Shown here one piece after another: positions 1 through 7,036 of a stretch of 20,340 nucleotides of DNA; positions within the stretch are counted from its first letter, which is position 1, and each line of letters opens with the position of its first letter. The stretch lies in NCBI GenBank assembly GCA_023393455.1, contig JAEWLJ010000024.1, positions 1 through 20,340 of the forward strand. Direction: 5' to 3'. Below the pieces are notes generated by a model. The model saw nothing but the letters and a program-made list of their open reading frames with translations, was not told the origin of the DNA and searched no databases. Source of the DNA: Methanobacteriota archaeon. GTDB lineage: Archaea > Halobacteriota > Methanomicrobia > Methanomicrobiales > Methanoculleaceae. The position numbers and the translations under genes were made by a program.

Positions 1-47
1 CGCCCCTTCCTCGCCCCTTCCTCGCCCCTTCCTCGCCCCTTCCTCGC
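1..47. repeat. 11-bp tandem repeat array, cut by window edge
   Basis: Four perfect head-to-tail copies of CGCCCCTTCCT lie at 1-11, 12-22, 23-33 and 34-44, followed by a partial CGC. The array starts at the first base of the window, so it may extend further left. It lies outside any convincing ORF, about 110 bases before moaB. It is a simple pyrimidine-rich repeat on the plus strand and could be the tail of a low-complexity region or of an upstream gene. Confidence 0.9.
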
Positions 48-91
48 AATGCCCTACATTTCTCCACACGAAACAAAGGGGTCGGGGATCG

Positions 92-111
92 ATCTCCTCC
101 GCAGAGGAGAT
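92..111. promoter_or_regulatory. Perfect inverted repeat, candidate operator upstream of moaB
   Basis: ATCTCCTC at 92-99 and GAGGAGAT at 104-111 are exact reverse complements around a CGCA spacer. The repeat ends 9 bases before the TATA-like box of moaB, where an archaeal activator or repressor could act. No T-run follows on either strand, so an intrinsic terminator is less likely. The binding factor is unknown. Confidence 0.5.
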
Positions 112-120
112 AGAATGAAG

Positions 121-128
121 TAATATAC
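121..128 (+). promoter_or_regulatory. TATA-like box for moaB
   Basis: TAATATAC is preceded by the purine-rich GAATGAAG, which resembles a BRE. The box ends 27 nt before the ATG at 155, so the transcript would start at or very near the start codon. There is no good Shine-Dalgarno before that ATG, which agrees with a leaderless message. Confidence 0.45.
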
Positions 129-154
129 ACGGTACAGGGTTACTGGAAGATCCT

Positions 155-652
155 ATGGATAGCAGCCACCGTAAACCGCTCACCGTGACCGGTGCCGTCA
201 TCACCGTCTCATCGACCCGTAAACCCGAGACTGATACCAGCGGGAAGACGCTCATCGACCTCCTCGGCGCCGCAGAGATCGAGGTGACCCACTACGCGAT
301 CGTTCCCGACGACCGGGAGCGGATCCGCTCCGAAGTCCACGCGGCACTTACGCGTGCCAACTGTGTCATCGTCACCGGGGGCACCGGGCTCACGCCGGAC
401 GACGTGACGATCGAGGCCGTCGCGCCGCTCCTTGAGAAGACGATCGACGGGTTCGGGGAACTCTTCCGCCTCAAAAGTTACGATGAGATCGGGGCGTCCG
501 CGATCCTCTCGCGGGCGCTCGCCGGGGTCGTCGGCGGCCGGGCGGTCTTCTGTATCCCGGGCTCGTCGAAGGCGGTCACCCTCGCCGCAAAAGAGATCAT
601 CATCCCCGAGATCCGGCACATCCTGACCCACGCTTCGGCCGGTCAGCGGTAG
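155..652 (+). CDS. moaB: MoaB/MogA-family molybdenum cofactor biosynthesis protein
   Basis: This 165-residue protein belongs to the MoaB/MogA molybdopterin-binding fold, whose members adenylylate molybdopterin before metal insertion in the cytoplasm. Visible signatures are the VIVTGGTGLTPDD segment at about residues 71-83, with the GGTG binding loop, the following VTIEAVAPLLEK helix, the LFRLKSYDEIG stretch at about 103-113 and the IPGS loop at 134-137. The length matches single-domain MoaB. The ATG at 155 is chosen because a TATA-like box lies 27 nt upstream and the family N-terminus (VTGAVITVSSTR) follows. Its 3' end overlaps the convergent cgi121 by 10 bp. Methanogens need this cofactor for formylmethanofuran and formate dehydrogenases. 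Whether the enzyme acts as MoaB or MogA cannot be told from sequence alone. Confidence 0.93.
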   Translation: MDSSHRKPLTVTGAVITVSSTRKPETDTSGKTLIDLLGAAEIEVTHYAIVPDDRERIRSEVHAALTRANCVIVTGGTGLTPDDVTIEAVAPLLEKTIDGFGELFRLKSYDEIGASAILSRALAGVVGGRAVFCIPGSSKAVTLAAKEIIIPEIRHILTHASAGQR

Positions 653-1164
653 ACGTCGAGGAGCGCCACCCGCTCGACGACCAGTTCGCGGAACCGCTCC
701 TCCCCGACCACGGCGACCTCCTCGGGGGTGATCGAGAAGAGTTCCGCAAGAAGCGCCCGCTTCGCGGGGCCGATCTCCTCCCATTCCTCTTCGACGAACC
801 GGACAAGACCGGCCAGGCGGTCTCGCACGGCGGGCGCTGGCGGACAGACGACGAGATACGACCGATTTTCGCCCGGGTGAATCCCGAATGACGAGGCCAC
901 CTGGCACTGCCGGGTCCCCGCGGCGTAGAGGAGCGCCTCCATCTCGAGCGAGTTTGCGATCGGATCCCCGCCTGCCCAGGACCGCCGGGCGTGCCGGAGC
1001 GCCGCCTCGACGTGATCTTGCCCCGTCAGGCGGTCGGCGTCGAAGAGGATGATGTGGGTCCCAGACCCATCGGCGATCGTCCGGATCTCCCGGAGGAACG
1101 CGGCGTTGTCGTCGACCGTGAACCGTGCCCGGTAGATCTCGCAGGGTAACTCACTCTTCGTCAT
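643..1164 (-). CDS. cgi121: KEOPS complex subunit Cgi121
   Basis: This is the Cgi121 subunit of KEOPS, the complex with Kae1, Bud32 and Pcc1 that makes the t6A modification at position 37 of ANN-decoding tRNAs; Cgi121 helps hold the tRNA. The diagnostic NSLEMEALLYAAGTRQ motif lies at about residues 71-86. The acidic helix EEEWEEIG and the C-terminal helix are also family-like. I place the start at the ATG at 1164 (173 aa): a GGGTGA Shine-Dalgarno, which contains the hel308 stop codon, sits about six bases before it. An in-frame ATG at 1170 would have that signal directly against it. The gene follows hel308 with no spacer, a linkage I recall from other euryarchaea such as haloarchaea. Its 3' end overlaps moaB convergently. 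Confidence 0.92.
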   Translation of the reverse strand: MTKSELPCEIYRARFTVDDNAAFLREIRTIADGSGTHIILFDADRLTGQDHVEAALRHARRSWAGGDPIANSLEMEALLYAAGTRQCQVASSFGIHPGENRSYLVVCPPAPAVRDRLAGLVRFVEEEWEEIGPAKRALLAELFSITPEEVAVVGEERFRELVVERVALLDVYR

Positions 1165-1170
1165 ATCCAT

Positions 1171-3309
1171 TCACCCGAACCGGGAGAGGGTCGACTGCTC
1201 CTCGCCGCTCTCCGCGATCTCCTCCCGTCTTCCCTCGAGCTGCTCGAAGATCTGGGCGGCGATCCCCTGCCCGAGGACCTTCCCGACCTTCTCGGGTCCA
1301 GCCTCCCGGAGCGCCTCGATCGAATCGATACCGTTGTTGAAGAGCCGGCGCGCCCGGACGCGCCCGATACCGCGGAGTTTGATGAGCGGCAGGAGTTCCT
1401 TCTTGATACCGTGCTTCGTCCGGAGTTCCATCTCCTCGATGGGGTCCACGAGGTGCGGGGCGAAGAGACGGGCGAGGTGCCGGGACGCGTGAACCAGCCA
1501 GGCCACGCTCTCCACCATCCCGTAGACGTCGCCCGGCCCGGCGCTGTAGCGCTCGCAGATCACATCCTCCCCGATCTCATCCGCCCAGTCGGAGAGGAGG
1601 AGCGCGGTCTTGAGACTCCGGTCGAACTCCTCGCCCGCGTCCCAGGGGATCTCCATCCAGAGTTCGTCCCGGTGATCGGCGAGGAACCGATCGAGGGCAT
1701 ACATATCGTTCTTGCGCACAAAGAGCGTCGGCATATCCGGCGTCGTGCAGAGGAGGTGCAGAAAACCGATATCGGTGTAGTCCTTCCTGCCGGTCATCGC
1801 CTTCACGATCACCTCGGCGCTCCGGGGATCGATGTAGAGCCGGGAGACGAGCGACCCGTACTCCGTCGGCTCGAGCCACTCCCCCACCTCGGTGATCATC
1901 TCCGCTTCCCGCAGGAACTCGAGCACCCGGTCGATTGCCCGCGAGAGCGCACGCGGGCTCTCGCCCTGGTAGGCGTAGAACGTCCCGTCCATGAACCTGA
2001 GGACCTCGCCCGTCTCGCGGACAAAACCGGTCGCGATGAGCGAGAGGATGTGGGTGCAGAGGACCGCCTCGTCCGCGCACCGGCTCCGGACGTCTTCCGC
2101 CTCCGCCTCGATGTAGTAATCGAAGAGCTCATCGACCATCTCCTCGGACTTCGCGATCAGGACGGCCTCGCCGTAGGGGTCGAGGCGCGGTCGCCCGGCA
2201 CGGCCCGCCATCTGCCGGTACTCCCGGACCGGGATCGGAAGCATCCCCTCCCCGGCGCTGAACCGGAGGTAGTCGCGGACGATCACCCGCCGGGCGGGGA
2301 GGTTCAACCCCGCCGCGAGCGTCGGGGTGGAGGAGATGACCTTGATCTGCCCCTCACGGAACCCCGCCTCGACGATCCCCCGCTCCTCCCGCGAGAGACC
2401 TGCGTGGTGGAACGCCGCCCCCTGCGCGACGCAGGCGGCGAGGATCCTCCCCATATCGGTCGAGGCGCTCGACCGTATCTTCTCGGCATAGCCGGCGAGG
2501 ACGGGGTTTGCGATCTTCAGCCCGGATGCCGCGCGTTTCGCGAACGCCTCGGCGTTCCTCCTCGAGCTGACGAAGACCAGGCACTGGCCGCCCTCGGCGA
2601 CCGTATCGAGGACGAGGTCCAGGTCCTCGTACTTGCTCTTGCGTTCGACCTCCCGGATGCTGTCGGCAAACCGGATGCCGTCCTCGAGGAAGACTCCTTC
2701 CCGGAGATCGACCGGCCGCCATTCGCTCTCGACGAGTCCGGCATCGAGCCACCCGGCGAGATCGGCAGGATTCCCGATGGTCGCCGAGAGGGCGATGATC
2801 TGCATGGCGGGGTTCTTGTGGCGGAGTTTTGCGATCACCATCTCGACCGTCGCTCCCCGTGAGGGGTCGTCGATGAGGTGGACCTCGTCGACGACGAGCA
2901 GGGTGATCTCCGCGAGCCACGGTGTCCGGTTCCGCAGGAGCGAGTCCACCTTCTCGCTCGTCGCAACGATGATGCCGTTTCTTCCCAGGTACTCGTCCCT
3001 CCGGTCGAAGTCGCCGGTGGCGATCCCGACCCGGAGACCTTTCCCCGAGAACTCTTCGAACTTCTCGCTCGCGAGCGCCCGCAAAGGAACGATGTAGAGG
3101 CACTTCCCACCCCTCTCCACCTGGTGATGCATCGCCATCTCGGCGACCAGGGTCTTCCCGCTCGCCGTGGGGATGGCGACGAGGAGGTTCTTTCCCGAAA
3201 AAAGACCCGCTTCGACGCAGGCGGCCTGCGGCGGGTAGAGATCCGTGATCCCGCGGCGAGCGTAGCCGGCCGCGAGATCCGGTGGGAGGGGGAGGTCGGC
3301 TATCTCCAT
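1171..3309 (-). CDS. hel308: ATP-dependent DNA helicase Hel308 (Hjm)
   Basis: This 712-residue superfamily 2 Ski2-like helicase unwinds the lagging strand at stalled forks and takes part in recombination repair. Motifs in order are Q28 of the Q-motif, Walker A AIPTASGKT at 45-53, DEVH at 141-144, SAT at 175-177, TPTLAAGLNLP at about 328-338 and QMAGRAGRP at 366-374. A winged-helix and ratchet region follows. A helix-hairpin-helix, LRGIGRVRARRLF, begins at about residue 645. Length is normal for Hel308. The ATG at 3309 has AAGGGG five bases upstream, and a weak TATA-like GATATGC lies about 30 bp upstream. It ends in QSTLSRFG, a near match to a PCNA-interacting box. It is translationally adjacent to cgi121, and 76 bp separate it from dim2, so it may have its own promoter inside a larger cluster. 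Confidence 0.97.
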   Translation of the reverse strand: MEIADLPLPPDLAAGYARRGITDLYPPQAACVEAGLFSGKNLLVAIPTASGKTLVAEMAMHHQVERGGKCLYIVPLRALASEKFEEFSGKGLRVGIATGDFDRRDEYLGRNGIIVATSEKVDSLLRNRTPWLAEITLLVVDEVHLIDDPSRGATVEMVIAKLRHKNPAMQIIALSATIGNPADLAGWLDAGLVESEWRPVDLREGVFLEDGIRFADSIREVERKSKYEDLDLVLDTVAEGGQCLVFVSSRRNAEAFAKRAASGLKIANPVLAGYAEKIRSSASTDMGRILAACVAQGAAFHHAGLSREERGIVEAGFREGQIKVISSTPTLAAGLNLPARRVIVRDYLRFSAGEGMLPIPVREYRQMAGRAGRPRLDPYGEAVLIAKSEEMVDELFDYYIEAEAEDVRSRCADEAVLCTHILSLIATGFVRETGEVLRFMDGTFYAYQGESPRALSRAIDRVLEFLREAEMITEVGEWLEPTEYGSLVSRLYIDPRSAEVIVKAMTGRKDYTDIGFLHLLCTTPDMPTLFVRKNDMYALDRFLADHRDELWMEIPWDAGEEFDRSLKTALLLSDWADEIGEDVICERYSAGPGDVYGMVESVAWLVHASRHLARLFAPHLVDPIEEMELRTKHGIKKELLPLIKLRGIGRVRARRLFNNGIDSIEALREAGPEKVGKVLGQGIAAQIFEQLEGRREEIAESGEEQSTLSRFG

Positions 3310-3385
3310 GTGTACCCCTTCATTTCCACTGCAAACTGCATATCTTCCGTATCGCCATGGGCAGGGTCGGTCCGGCCCTGCAACA

Positions 3386-3926
3386 TCACGAGTAGTACTC
3401 CAGCATCGACTGTTTGGCTTCCTTCTTCTTCCGATCGAGGAAGCCGTAGACGTTCTCGTGGGGCACGCCCTGGACCAGCATCTCCACCGCCTTCCTCGCG
3501 GTCTCGACCTGGTCGGGGAGACCGATGATCGCGACGGTCTTGCCGTGGACTGAGATCTCCGTGTTGGTCAGGTCCTCGATCTGGGCGCGGGAGGTCCCTG
3601 CCTTCCCGATGATCCGGCCCCGGAGCCGTTCGAGCTGCCGGGTCGTATCCGTGAGGTCGGCGAGGTTGATGATGTCGAGCATCATATCCTCGTCTTCGAG
3701 GAGCCGAAACGCACGTTCCGGCGAGAATCCACGGCTGATTGCCTGCACGACGCTCTGTGCCGTGATGACGGCGATGGGGTCCTCTCCCTCGATCGTCACC
3801 ATCCCCTCCTCGCTGTCGATAAGGAGGGATATCCCGGTCTTCTCTTCGATCTCGCGTTTCGTGGACCCGCTCTTGCCGATGAGCACACCGATCCTTGCTG
3901 CTGAAACTTTCATCTCCTGTCTGTTC
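3386..3926 (-). CDS. Dim2/Pno1-type KH-domain rRNA-processing protein
   Basis: This protein of about 180 residues has two KH domains with RNA-binding GxxG loops: IGKSG at about 17-21 and IGKAG at about 107-111. The C-terminal HENVYGFLDRKKKEAK segment is typical of the Dim2/Pno1/Krr1 family. Archaeal Dim2 binds the 3' end of 16S rRNA during small-subunit maturation and is commonly encoded next to RIO1, as here. The start is uncertain. The ATG at 3940 has only GGAAGA two bases upstream, whereas the ATG at 3926 has GGGTG five bases upstream and is preferred. A third ATG at 3913 would remove little of KH1. The rio1 stop ends only 11 bases before the outer ATG, so the two genes are almost certainly cotranscribed. 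Confidence 0.9.
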
Positions 3927-3951
3927 ATGGTTGCACCCATTCTTCCGGTCT

Positions 3952-4728
3952 TCAGGGCTCCCGGCGGCCGGTGCCGACGAGCGTCCCGATGATCTCCTCC
4001 TCGTCGACTACGTCGCAGTAGCGGGAGAAGTATCGATTGAGGTTCTTGATATCCCGGACCAGAAACGCAGACGCCCGCGGGTGATCCAGGGTGACCGCCT
4101 GGCCCATATCGATGATATATGGTTTCTCGTGGTAGAGGATATTGTATTCGGAGAGGTCGGCGTGAACCAGGCGCGCCTCCCGGTAGAGCCGCTCCACGTA
4201 GGTGAGGATCTCGCGGTATACCGCCGCGTAGTCCTCGACGTCGGCGTTCCTGAGCTGGGGGTAGGGTATCTCGTCTTCGCCCAGGAACTCCATCAGGAGG
4301 ATGTTTCGGTCGAACACGAGCGGTTCGGGGACCGGGATCCCCACCTCGTGCGCCCGGGCGAGGTTGCTGTACTCCTTCTTCGTCCAGGCGAAGATGAGGC
4401 CTTTGCGCGTCCCCCGAACGCTCGAGAACCGGCGGTCTCCCGCCAGGTACTCGTTCATCGCCTTGAAGTTCGCGGTCTGGATCCGGTAGATCTTGATCGC
4501 GATCCCCTGCCCGTCACGCTCGCCGTAGAAGACGTTTGCCTCTTTTCCGGTGCTTATTGGCCCACCGATGACCGATATCAGTTTCTTGTGGACGAGTTTG
4601 TAGAGCGCTATGAGGGTGACTTCGTCAAAGACGTCGTCCCGTACCTTCACGGTGTTGGCGTCCTTTATCCTGACGCCCATCGCCTCGATCTCGCGGTCGA
4701 ACCGCTCGTGCTCTTCTTCGCGGGCCAC
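3952..4728 (-). CDS. rio1: RIO1-family serine/threonine kinase
   Basis: This 258-residue atypical kinase/ATPase of the RIO1 family acts in late 30S ribosomal subunit maturation. Visible features are the RIO P-loop GPISTGKEANVF at 56-67, the ATP-anchoring K79, the catalytic loop HADLSEYN at 189-196 with D191 and N196, and the metal-binding IDMGQ with D207. The RIO-specific N-terminal helices precede the kinase core. The start is a GTG at 4728, supported by a strong AGGTGATCC Shine-Dalgarno four bases upstream, which contains the tyrS stop codon. It lies 7 nt after tyrS and 11 nt before the KH protein, a clear translation/ribosome-biogenesis operon. Confidence 0.96.
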   Translation of the reverse strand: MAREEEHERFDREIEAMGVRIKDANTVKVRDDVFDEVTLIALYKLVHKKLISVIGGPISTGKEANVFYGERDGQGIAIKIYRIQTANFKAMNEYLAGDRRFSSVRGTRKGLIFAWTKKEYSNLARAHEVGIPVPEPLVFDRNILLMEFLGEDEIPYPQLRNADVEDYAAVYREILTYVERLYREARLVHADLSEYNILYHEKPYIIDMGQAVTLDHPRASAFLVRDIKNLNRYFSRYCDVVDEEEIIGTLVGTGRREP

Positions 4729-4735
4729 GGCCGGA

Positions 4736-5683
4736 TCACCTGCTGCAGACGTAGTCGTGTACGGGGGCGAGGATATCGATGAGGTGCGCGGCGGTCGCCG
4801 TCTTCAGGTCCTGGGGATGAACCTCGCCGGCGGCGTAGGCACGTTCGAGATCCTCGTAGGCAGAAAACTCCCGGTCGCCGCCGAACTTCGCGGGCCGGCG
4901 GATGGCGACCGCATCCGTCCGGGGGAAGACGTGGTAGCGCAGGATCTCGAGCACCGGGTTGTTCTCGACCTCCGGCGGGCAGAACGCCTTCTTCATCTTC
5001 TTTTTGATATCCTCCTCGGAGTCGGCGACCGATATGACGTTTCCGGCCGACGACGACATCTTCTTCCCGTCGAGGCCGTTGATGATCGGCGTATGGATGC
5101 AGACCGGCGCCGGATACCCGATCGAAGGGAGGTGTTCCCGCGCAAGCATGTGAATCTTTCGCTGGTCGATCCCGCCGACGGCGGCGTCCACCTCGAGCGT
5201 CGCGATATCGACCATCTGCATAATGGGGTAGACCATCTGCGAGACCGTCGGGTTCTCCATCTGCCGCCCGACCTCGTCCATGCTCCTCTTCGCCCGGTTG
5301 AGGGTGATCGCCTGGGAGAGCGTCAGGACCTCGAGTTCGTACTCCGGCGTGAGCTGCACGTCTGTCCCAAGGACGTATTTTGCGCCGCGGAGGCCGAGCC
5401 CTTCGAAGCAGAGACGGTTGTACTCGGCGGTCTCCCGGATCTCCTCCATCGTCCCCTTGCGGTTTAAGAACGCGTGGAGGTCGGCGATGAGCACCGTCAC
5501 CTCGAACCCTGCCTGCTGCAGATCCATCAGCTTGTTCACGGTCACCATGTGGCCGAGGTGGATCTCCCCGCTCGGCTCGTAGCCGGTGTAGACCCGCCTG
5601 ACCGGGCGGTCGATGAGCGCGCGCAGTTCCTCGTCGGTGACGACCTCTACGGTATTCCGGGTCGCCAGTTCGTACGGATCCAT
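4736..5683 (-). CDS. tyrS: Tyrosyl-tRNA synthetase, archaeal short type
   Basis: This 315-residue class I synthetase charges tRNA-Tyr. The HIGH-box equivalent HLGH is at 42-45, and the KMSKS-box equivalent KMSSS is at about 208-212. YTGYEPSGEIHLGH and QMVYPIMQMVDI are the characteristic active-site strands. The protein lacks the bacterial S4-like C-terminal domain, as expected for the compact archaeal/eukaryotic form. The ATG at 5683 has no Shine-Dalgarno. A TATA-like GCATTAAC lies about 25 nt upstream behind a purine-rich GAAGAA, suggesting a leaderless first gene of the tyrS-rio1-dim2 operon. The 55 bp separating it from the gap stop codon hold this candidate promoter. Confidence 0.97.
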   Translation of the reverse strand: MDPYELATRNTVEVVTDEELRALIDRPVRRVYTGYEPSGEIHLGHMVTVNKLMDLQQAGFEVTVLIADLHAFLNRKGTMEEIRETAEYNRLCFEGLGLRGAKYVLGTDVQLTPEYELEVLTLSQAITLNRAKRSMDEVGRQMENPTVSQMVYPIMQMVDIATLEVDAAVGGIDQRKIHMLAREHLPSIGYPAPVCIHTPIINGLDGKKMSSSAGNVISVADSEEDIKKKMKKAFCPPEVENNPVLEILRYHVFPRTDAVAIRRPAKFGGDREFSAYEDLERAYAAGEVHPQDLKTATAAHLIDILAPVHDYVCSR

Positions 5684-5738
5684 TAAAAATAGTGGGTCTG
5701 CCGGGGAGTTAATGCTTCTTCCTCCCCTGCTCCGCCGT

Positions 5739-6764
5739 TCACCCGATGGCGACGAGACCGAGCGCTTTGTTGGTCATCCGGATGGATTCCTGCGGGTCCT
5801 TCACCGTCCCCATCAGGGCGCGGATGCAGTCGACGTTCTCGGGGACGACGTCGGCCTCCTGGTGGATCGCCTGGAAGCAGTAGAACTCCTTCCCGTTCAG
5901 GACCGAGACGGACTCCTCGAAGACCCCGTTTTCCCAGAGGTCGGTCCTCGGCCGGCCGAGGTCCTGGGTGTACTCCCGGAGTTCGGCGTTGCTCTTGATC
6001 CCGGTGGCCTTGCGGACGAGCCCGATCCGGCTGTGGTCCTCAAAGACCTTCAACACCGCCTCCCGGGTGGTCTCCTTCTTCAAATCCATCTGGATCGAGT
6101 GCATGTGCATGAAGGTCGTCGGGACGATCATCGCGAGGGTGACGATGTTGATGTGGGGGAGGACGGTGTTGACGTCGGGGCCGTGATGGCTCGGGATGGT
6201 CGCCGGATTGAGGACGATCGCATCCACCGGCCCCCTCTTGACGTCGCTCGGGTCCGCTCCGCGCCGGACCATCACCGCCCGGACCCGTTCGACGCCGAAG
6301 GCCTGGTCCAGGGCGTGGATGAGCCGGACAAGCCCGGTGGAGTTGCACGAGACGACCCGGGCGAACTGCTTTCCTGCGGCTTCTTTGTAGTTTGCGTGGG
6401 CGTTGAAGGAGAACCCGGCGACCTCGTGCCCCTCGCCGCCCTGAAAGATCGCCTTCTTGCCGAGTCTCTCATAGAGCGGCCGGTTCTTCTCGCCGACGCC
6501 GCCGGGGGTGGCGTCCACGACGATATCAGCGGCCTTGATCATCGCTTCGACGTCGCCGGCAATCTCGATCCCGGCCTTCTCGAACGCCGACTTCTTCCCG
6601 AGGTCCGCGATGTAGAGGGGGTACCCGCGCTTCTTCGCGATGTATGCCTCGGCCGAGACGCTCGTCTTGGAGACCCCGATGACTTCCATATCGGGCTGTG
6701 CAGCGACCGCATCGGCGACCCGTTTGCCGATGGTGCCGTACCCGTTGACTGCGACTTTGATCAT
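5739..6764 (-). CDS. gap: Type II (archaeal) glyceraldehyde-3-phosphate dehydrogenase
   Basis: This 341-residue phosphorylating GAPDH of the archaeal type II family interconverts 1,3-bisphosphoglycerate and glyceraldehyde-3-phosphate using NAD(P). In a methanogen it works mainly in gluconeogenesis and around glycogen turnover. The N-terminal nucleotide-binding motif NGYGTIGKRV is at 7-16, and the catalytic cysteine is C140 in SCNSTG. HHGPD and the C-terminal helix match the family. The ATG at 6764 is chosen because archaeal homologues begin MIKVAVNGYG. An upstream in-frame TTG at 6785 would add seven unlikely residues. A TATA box (TTTATTAA on the minus strand) ends 25 nt before the ATG and no Shine-Dalgarno is present, so the mRNA is probably leaderless. 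Confidence 0.97.
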   Translation of the reverse strand: MIKVAVNGYGTIGKRVADAVAAQPDMEVIGVSKTSVSAEAYIAKKRGYPLYIADLGKKSAFEKAGIEIAGDVEAMIKAADIVVDATPGGVGEKNRPLYERLGKKAIFQGGEGHEVAGFSFNAHANYKEAAGKQFARVVSCNSTGLVRLIHALDQAFGVERVRAVMVRRGADPSDVKRGPVDAIVLNPATIPSHHGPDVNTVLPHINIVTLAMIVPTTFMHMHSIQMDLKKETTREAVLKVFEDHSRIGLVRKATGIKSNAELREYTQDLGRPRTDLWENGVFEESVSVLNGKEFYCFQAIHQEADVVPENVDCIRALMGTVKDPQESIRMTNKALGLVAIG

Positions 6765-6788
6765 GCAAGATGGAATACAGAACAAAAA

Positions 6789-6796
6789 TTAATAAA
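6789..6796 (-). promoter_or_regulatory. TATA box for gap (GAPDH)
   Basis: On the minus strand TTTATTAA ends 25 nt before the gap ATG at 6764. The immediate leader (TTTTTGTTCTG and onward) has no purine-rich ribosome-binding site, which supports a leaderless transcript starting at the ATG. Confidence 0.6.
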
Positions 6797-7003
6797 GGTT
6801 GCTGGTTCGGAGATGAGAAGGCTGGTAGAGACTCTCATCGGAAAAGGACTCTTCCGGGCAATGGAAATGCCCAGAACCCCGTAAAAACAGAGCTAATGAA
6901 ACCACGGGATATAACCGCGACCGGGTCCGCGCGGGCCCGGGAGCGGCAGAAGGGCTCCTGCCGGCACTCTCCCTCCCCCGGGCAGGGGCGCGGTGCGGCA
7001 GGG
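6797..7003. other. Intergenic region between gap and the acetyltransferase pair
   Basis: This noncoding stretch of about 200 bases lies between divergent genes. It contains a TATA-like GATATAACC at 6908-6916 on the plus strand and a 6-bp hairpin, CGGCAG at 6944-6949 with CTGCCG at 6958-6963. A GC-rich palindromic tract runs around 6925-6940. A plus-strand reading frame continues upstream of the acetyltransferase through this region, but its composition is unlike the downstream protein and I do not regard it as coding. A short leader RNA starting near 6940 is possible but not shown. Confidence 0.4.
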
Positions 7004-7011
7004 CTTATATC
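7004..7011 (+). promoter_or_regulatory. TATA-like box for first RimJ-type acetyltransferase
   Basis: CTTATATC ends 26 nt before the ATG at 7037, the spacing seen at several other promoters in this window. This spacing favours 7037 over the ATG at 7031 as the start. A GGGGTGAT at 7016-7023 could act as a ribosome-binding site if transcription began further upstream. Confidence 0.5.
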
Positions 7012-7036
7012 CGATCGGGGTGATGGTGGTATGTTC

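Noticed and set aside
1..47. The tandem repeat as a CRISPR array
   Set aside because: The 11-bp units are head to tail with no spacers.
1411..2862. Long plus-strand open frame (483 aa) opposite hel308
   Set aside because: It lies wholly antisense to the motif-complete helicase, and its translation is low-complexity Arg/Pro/Asp/Glu-rich with no domain. Long antisense frames are expected in GC-rich DNA.
5613..6884. Long plus-strand open frame (423 aa) opposite gap
   Set aside because: It is antisense to a clear type II GAPDH and crosses the tyrS and gap promoters. The translation is repetitive Asp/Val/Gly/Arg without recognisable structure.
6925..6963. GC-rich palindromic tract as a tRNA or structured RNA gene
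   Set aside because: No cloverleaf, anticodon arm or TTC motif can be drawn; only short hairpins are present.
6770..7036. N-terminal extension of the first acetyltransferase from the ATG at 6770
   Set aside because: The extra residues do not align with the paralogue, and the TATA box at 7004-7011 lies inside the extension. The paralogue alignment supports a start at 7037.
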